From a virus, in IMG/VR virus record IMGVR_UViG_3300029309_000080, positions 3,466 through 45,178 of that record: a DNA stretch of 41,713 nt. The stretch is one strand, 5' to 3'. The notes below the pieces were generated by a model, which searched no databases, was not told the origin of the DNA, and saw only the letters and a program-made list of their open reading frames with translations. The position numbers were made by a program, and so were the translations under genes. Below, one piece after another: positions 40,688 through 41,713 of this stretch (position 1 is the stretch's first letter; each line of letters begins with the position of its first letter).

Positions 40688-41596
40688 ATGGCAATTTCTA
40701 GAGCGCAAATGCTTAAAGAACTCCTGCCTGGGCTTAATGCCTTATTTGGCTTGGAGTATGAAAAGTACGAGGATGAGCACACTCTCATTTATGAGACTGA
40801 AAGCTCTGACCGTAGTTTTGAAGAAGAGGTAAAACTGTCGGGATTTGGGGCAGCGCCTGTTAAAAACGAAGGTTCTGCAATCACTTATGATTCAGCTCAA
40901 GAGACCTTCACGGCAAGATATAATCACGAAACCATTGCGATGGGATTTGCGATTACGGAAGAAGCGATGGAAGATAATTTGTATGACTCTTTGTCTGCAC
41001 GTTATACCAAAGCTCTTGCCAGAGCGATGGCTTACACTAAGCAAGTCAAAGCGGCTAACCTCTTAAACAACGGTTTCACCACATTCCAATCTGGAGATGG
41101 TGTGACATTGTTTAACGCATCTCACCCGCTTGTAAATGGCGGCACGAATGCAAACCGTCCGTCTACTGCTGCGGATTTGAACGAAACGTCTTTGGAGAAC
41201 GCAATCATCGAGATTGCAGCCTTCACGGATGAGAGAGGTCTTTTGATCGCCGCTCGTCCTACGACTCTGATCGTTCCTCCTGCATTGATGTTTACGGCAG
41301 ATCGTTTGTTGGAAACAACACAAAGAACGGCAACTGCTGATAATGACATCAACGCTATCCGCAACATGGGAGCAATCCCCGGTGGATATGCGGTCAACCA
41401 CTATCTGACTGATACCAATGCGTTCTTCTTGAGGACTGACATACCTAACGGTATGAAGCACTTCGAGAGAACTGCGCTGGAAACCAGCATGGATGGTGAC
41501 TTCGACACTGGTAACGTGAGATATAAGGCTCGTGAGCGTTACTCGTTTGGGGTAAGTGATCCATTGTCAATTTATGGTTCGCCAGGAACAAGCTAG
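40688..41596 (+). CDS. major capsid protein
   Basis: A 302-residue protein with GGGGGA before its ATG. The beginning MAISRAQMLKELLPGLNALF and middle part (MGFAITEEAMEDNLYDSLSAR, LFNASHPLV, PTTLIVPPALMFTADRLL) match the capsid type of marine podoviruses related to the Mu gpT-like/HK97-fold group. It ends before a strong intrinsic terminator, as expected for the most abundant late product. No long N-terminal delta domain is visible; the separate scaffold gene explains this. Confidence 0.85.
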   Translation: MAISRAQMLKELLPGLNALFGLEYEKYEDEHTLIYETESSDRSFEEEVKLSGFGAAPVKNEGSAITYDSAQETFTARYNHETIAMGFAITEEAMEDNLYDSLSARYTKALARAMAYTKQVKAANLLNNGFTTFQSGDGVTLFNASHPLVNGGTNANRPSTAADLNETSLENAIIEIAAFTDERGLLIAARPTTLIVPPALMFTADRLLETTQRTATADNDINAIRNMGAIPGGYAVNHYLTDTNAFFLRTDIPNGMKHFERTALETSMDGDFDTGNVRYKARERYSFGVSDPLSIYGSPGTS

Positions 41597-41609
41597 TTCC
41601 ATTAACAGG

Positions 41610-41643
41610 GCTACCTCAGGAATCTGGGGTAGCTCTTTTTTTT
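41610..41643 (+). terminator. strong intrinsic terminator after the capsid gene
   Basis: GCTACCTCAG (41610-41619), loop GAAT, CTGGGGTAGC (41624-41633): ten pairs with one G-U, then a T-rich tract to 41643. This is the best terminator in the window and ends the head transcript 14 bases after the capsid stop. Downstream genes must be read through or have their own promoter. Confidence 0.85.
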
Positions 41644-41653
41644 ATCCTGACTG

Positions 41654-41669
41654 TGTTTCACATGGAACA
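41654..41669. promoter_or_regulatory. parS-like 16-bp site
   Basis: TGTTTCACATGGAACA differs at two positions from the parS consensus TGTTTCACGTGAAACA bound by host ParB proteins of many bacteria. It lies in the 101-base gap between the capsid gene and the next gene. It could be a coincidence, or mark host ParB binding. Confidence 0.3.
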
Positions 41670-41697
41670 TAGACACTAGCCAAGACAGGAGAAAAGC

Positions 41698-41713
41698 ATG
41701 GCTAAGACTACTT
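41698..41713 (+). CDS. start of the next structural gene (3' partial)
   Basis: AGGAG precedes an ATG; only the first codons (MAKTT) lie in the window. By position it is likely a head-completion or tail connector gene. Nothing more can be said. Confidence 0.5.

Noticed and set aside
1-41713. Window as a closed circular genome
   Set aside because: Joining the ends puts a stop codon close to the left partial tail gene and in the right partial gene, so some sequence is missing between them.

Overview
This window is a nearly complete genome segment of a tailed double-stranded DNA phage, most likely a short-tailed (podovirus-type) marine phage. It carries a two-subunit terminase, a P22-type portal, a phage GroES, scaffold, decoration and capsid genes, a P22 gp10-like tail protein and a 2,885-residue ejection-type protein. 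No rRNA, tRNA, integrase or metabolic operon is visible. The host cannot be fixed from sequence alone. Both ends cut through genes: a tail gene is open at the left edge and the gene after the capsid is cut at the right edge. The ends do not join in frame, so a few head-tail genes are missing.

Layout. 1-16.3 kb (+): tail and internal virion proteins ending in the giant polyvalent protein. 21.6-16.3 kb (-): a replication/recombination operon with two related small proteins, a zinc-finger protein, a RecB/Cas4-like nuclease, a Sak (Rad52-like) annealing protein, an SSB-like protein, a NinB-like protein and small unknowns, plus a hairpin-rich 330-bp stretch near its end. 21.7-24.6 kb (+): RusA resolvase, small ORFs, a primase-helicase and a conserved unknown. 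No DNA polymerase or RNA polymerase gene is seen, so I infer replication with host polymerases supported by phage recombination. 24.6-25.2 kb: non-coding convergence zone with direct repeats and GC hairpins. 31.2-25.2 kb (-): a long operon of small unknown genes plus a MoxR-type AAA+ ATPase / unknown / metallopeptidase-VWA trio. 31.6-41.7 kb (+): packaging and head genes, ending with a strong terminator after the capsid gene.

The main discovery is inside the 31.2-25.2 kb operon. Five intergenic segments on the coding (minus) strand fold as complete type I hammerhead self-cleaving ribozymes, with core CUGAUGA, GAA and a UH cleavage site. Stems II and III differ in sequence between copies but stay paired. 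Each sits between the stop codon of one gene and the ribosome binding site of the next, and the 3' product begins UUGGA and usually leads into a Shine-Dalgarno site. I infer that the polycistronic mRNA is cut by RNA alone into a structured leader and five separate gene modules. A second cryptic layer is a set of 12-15 bp palindromes of the type AGGAATATTCCT, clustered only upstream of the primase-helicase and large terminase genes and probably operators.
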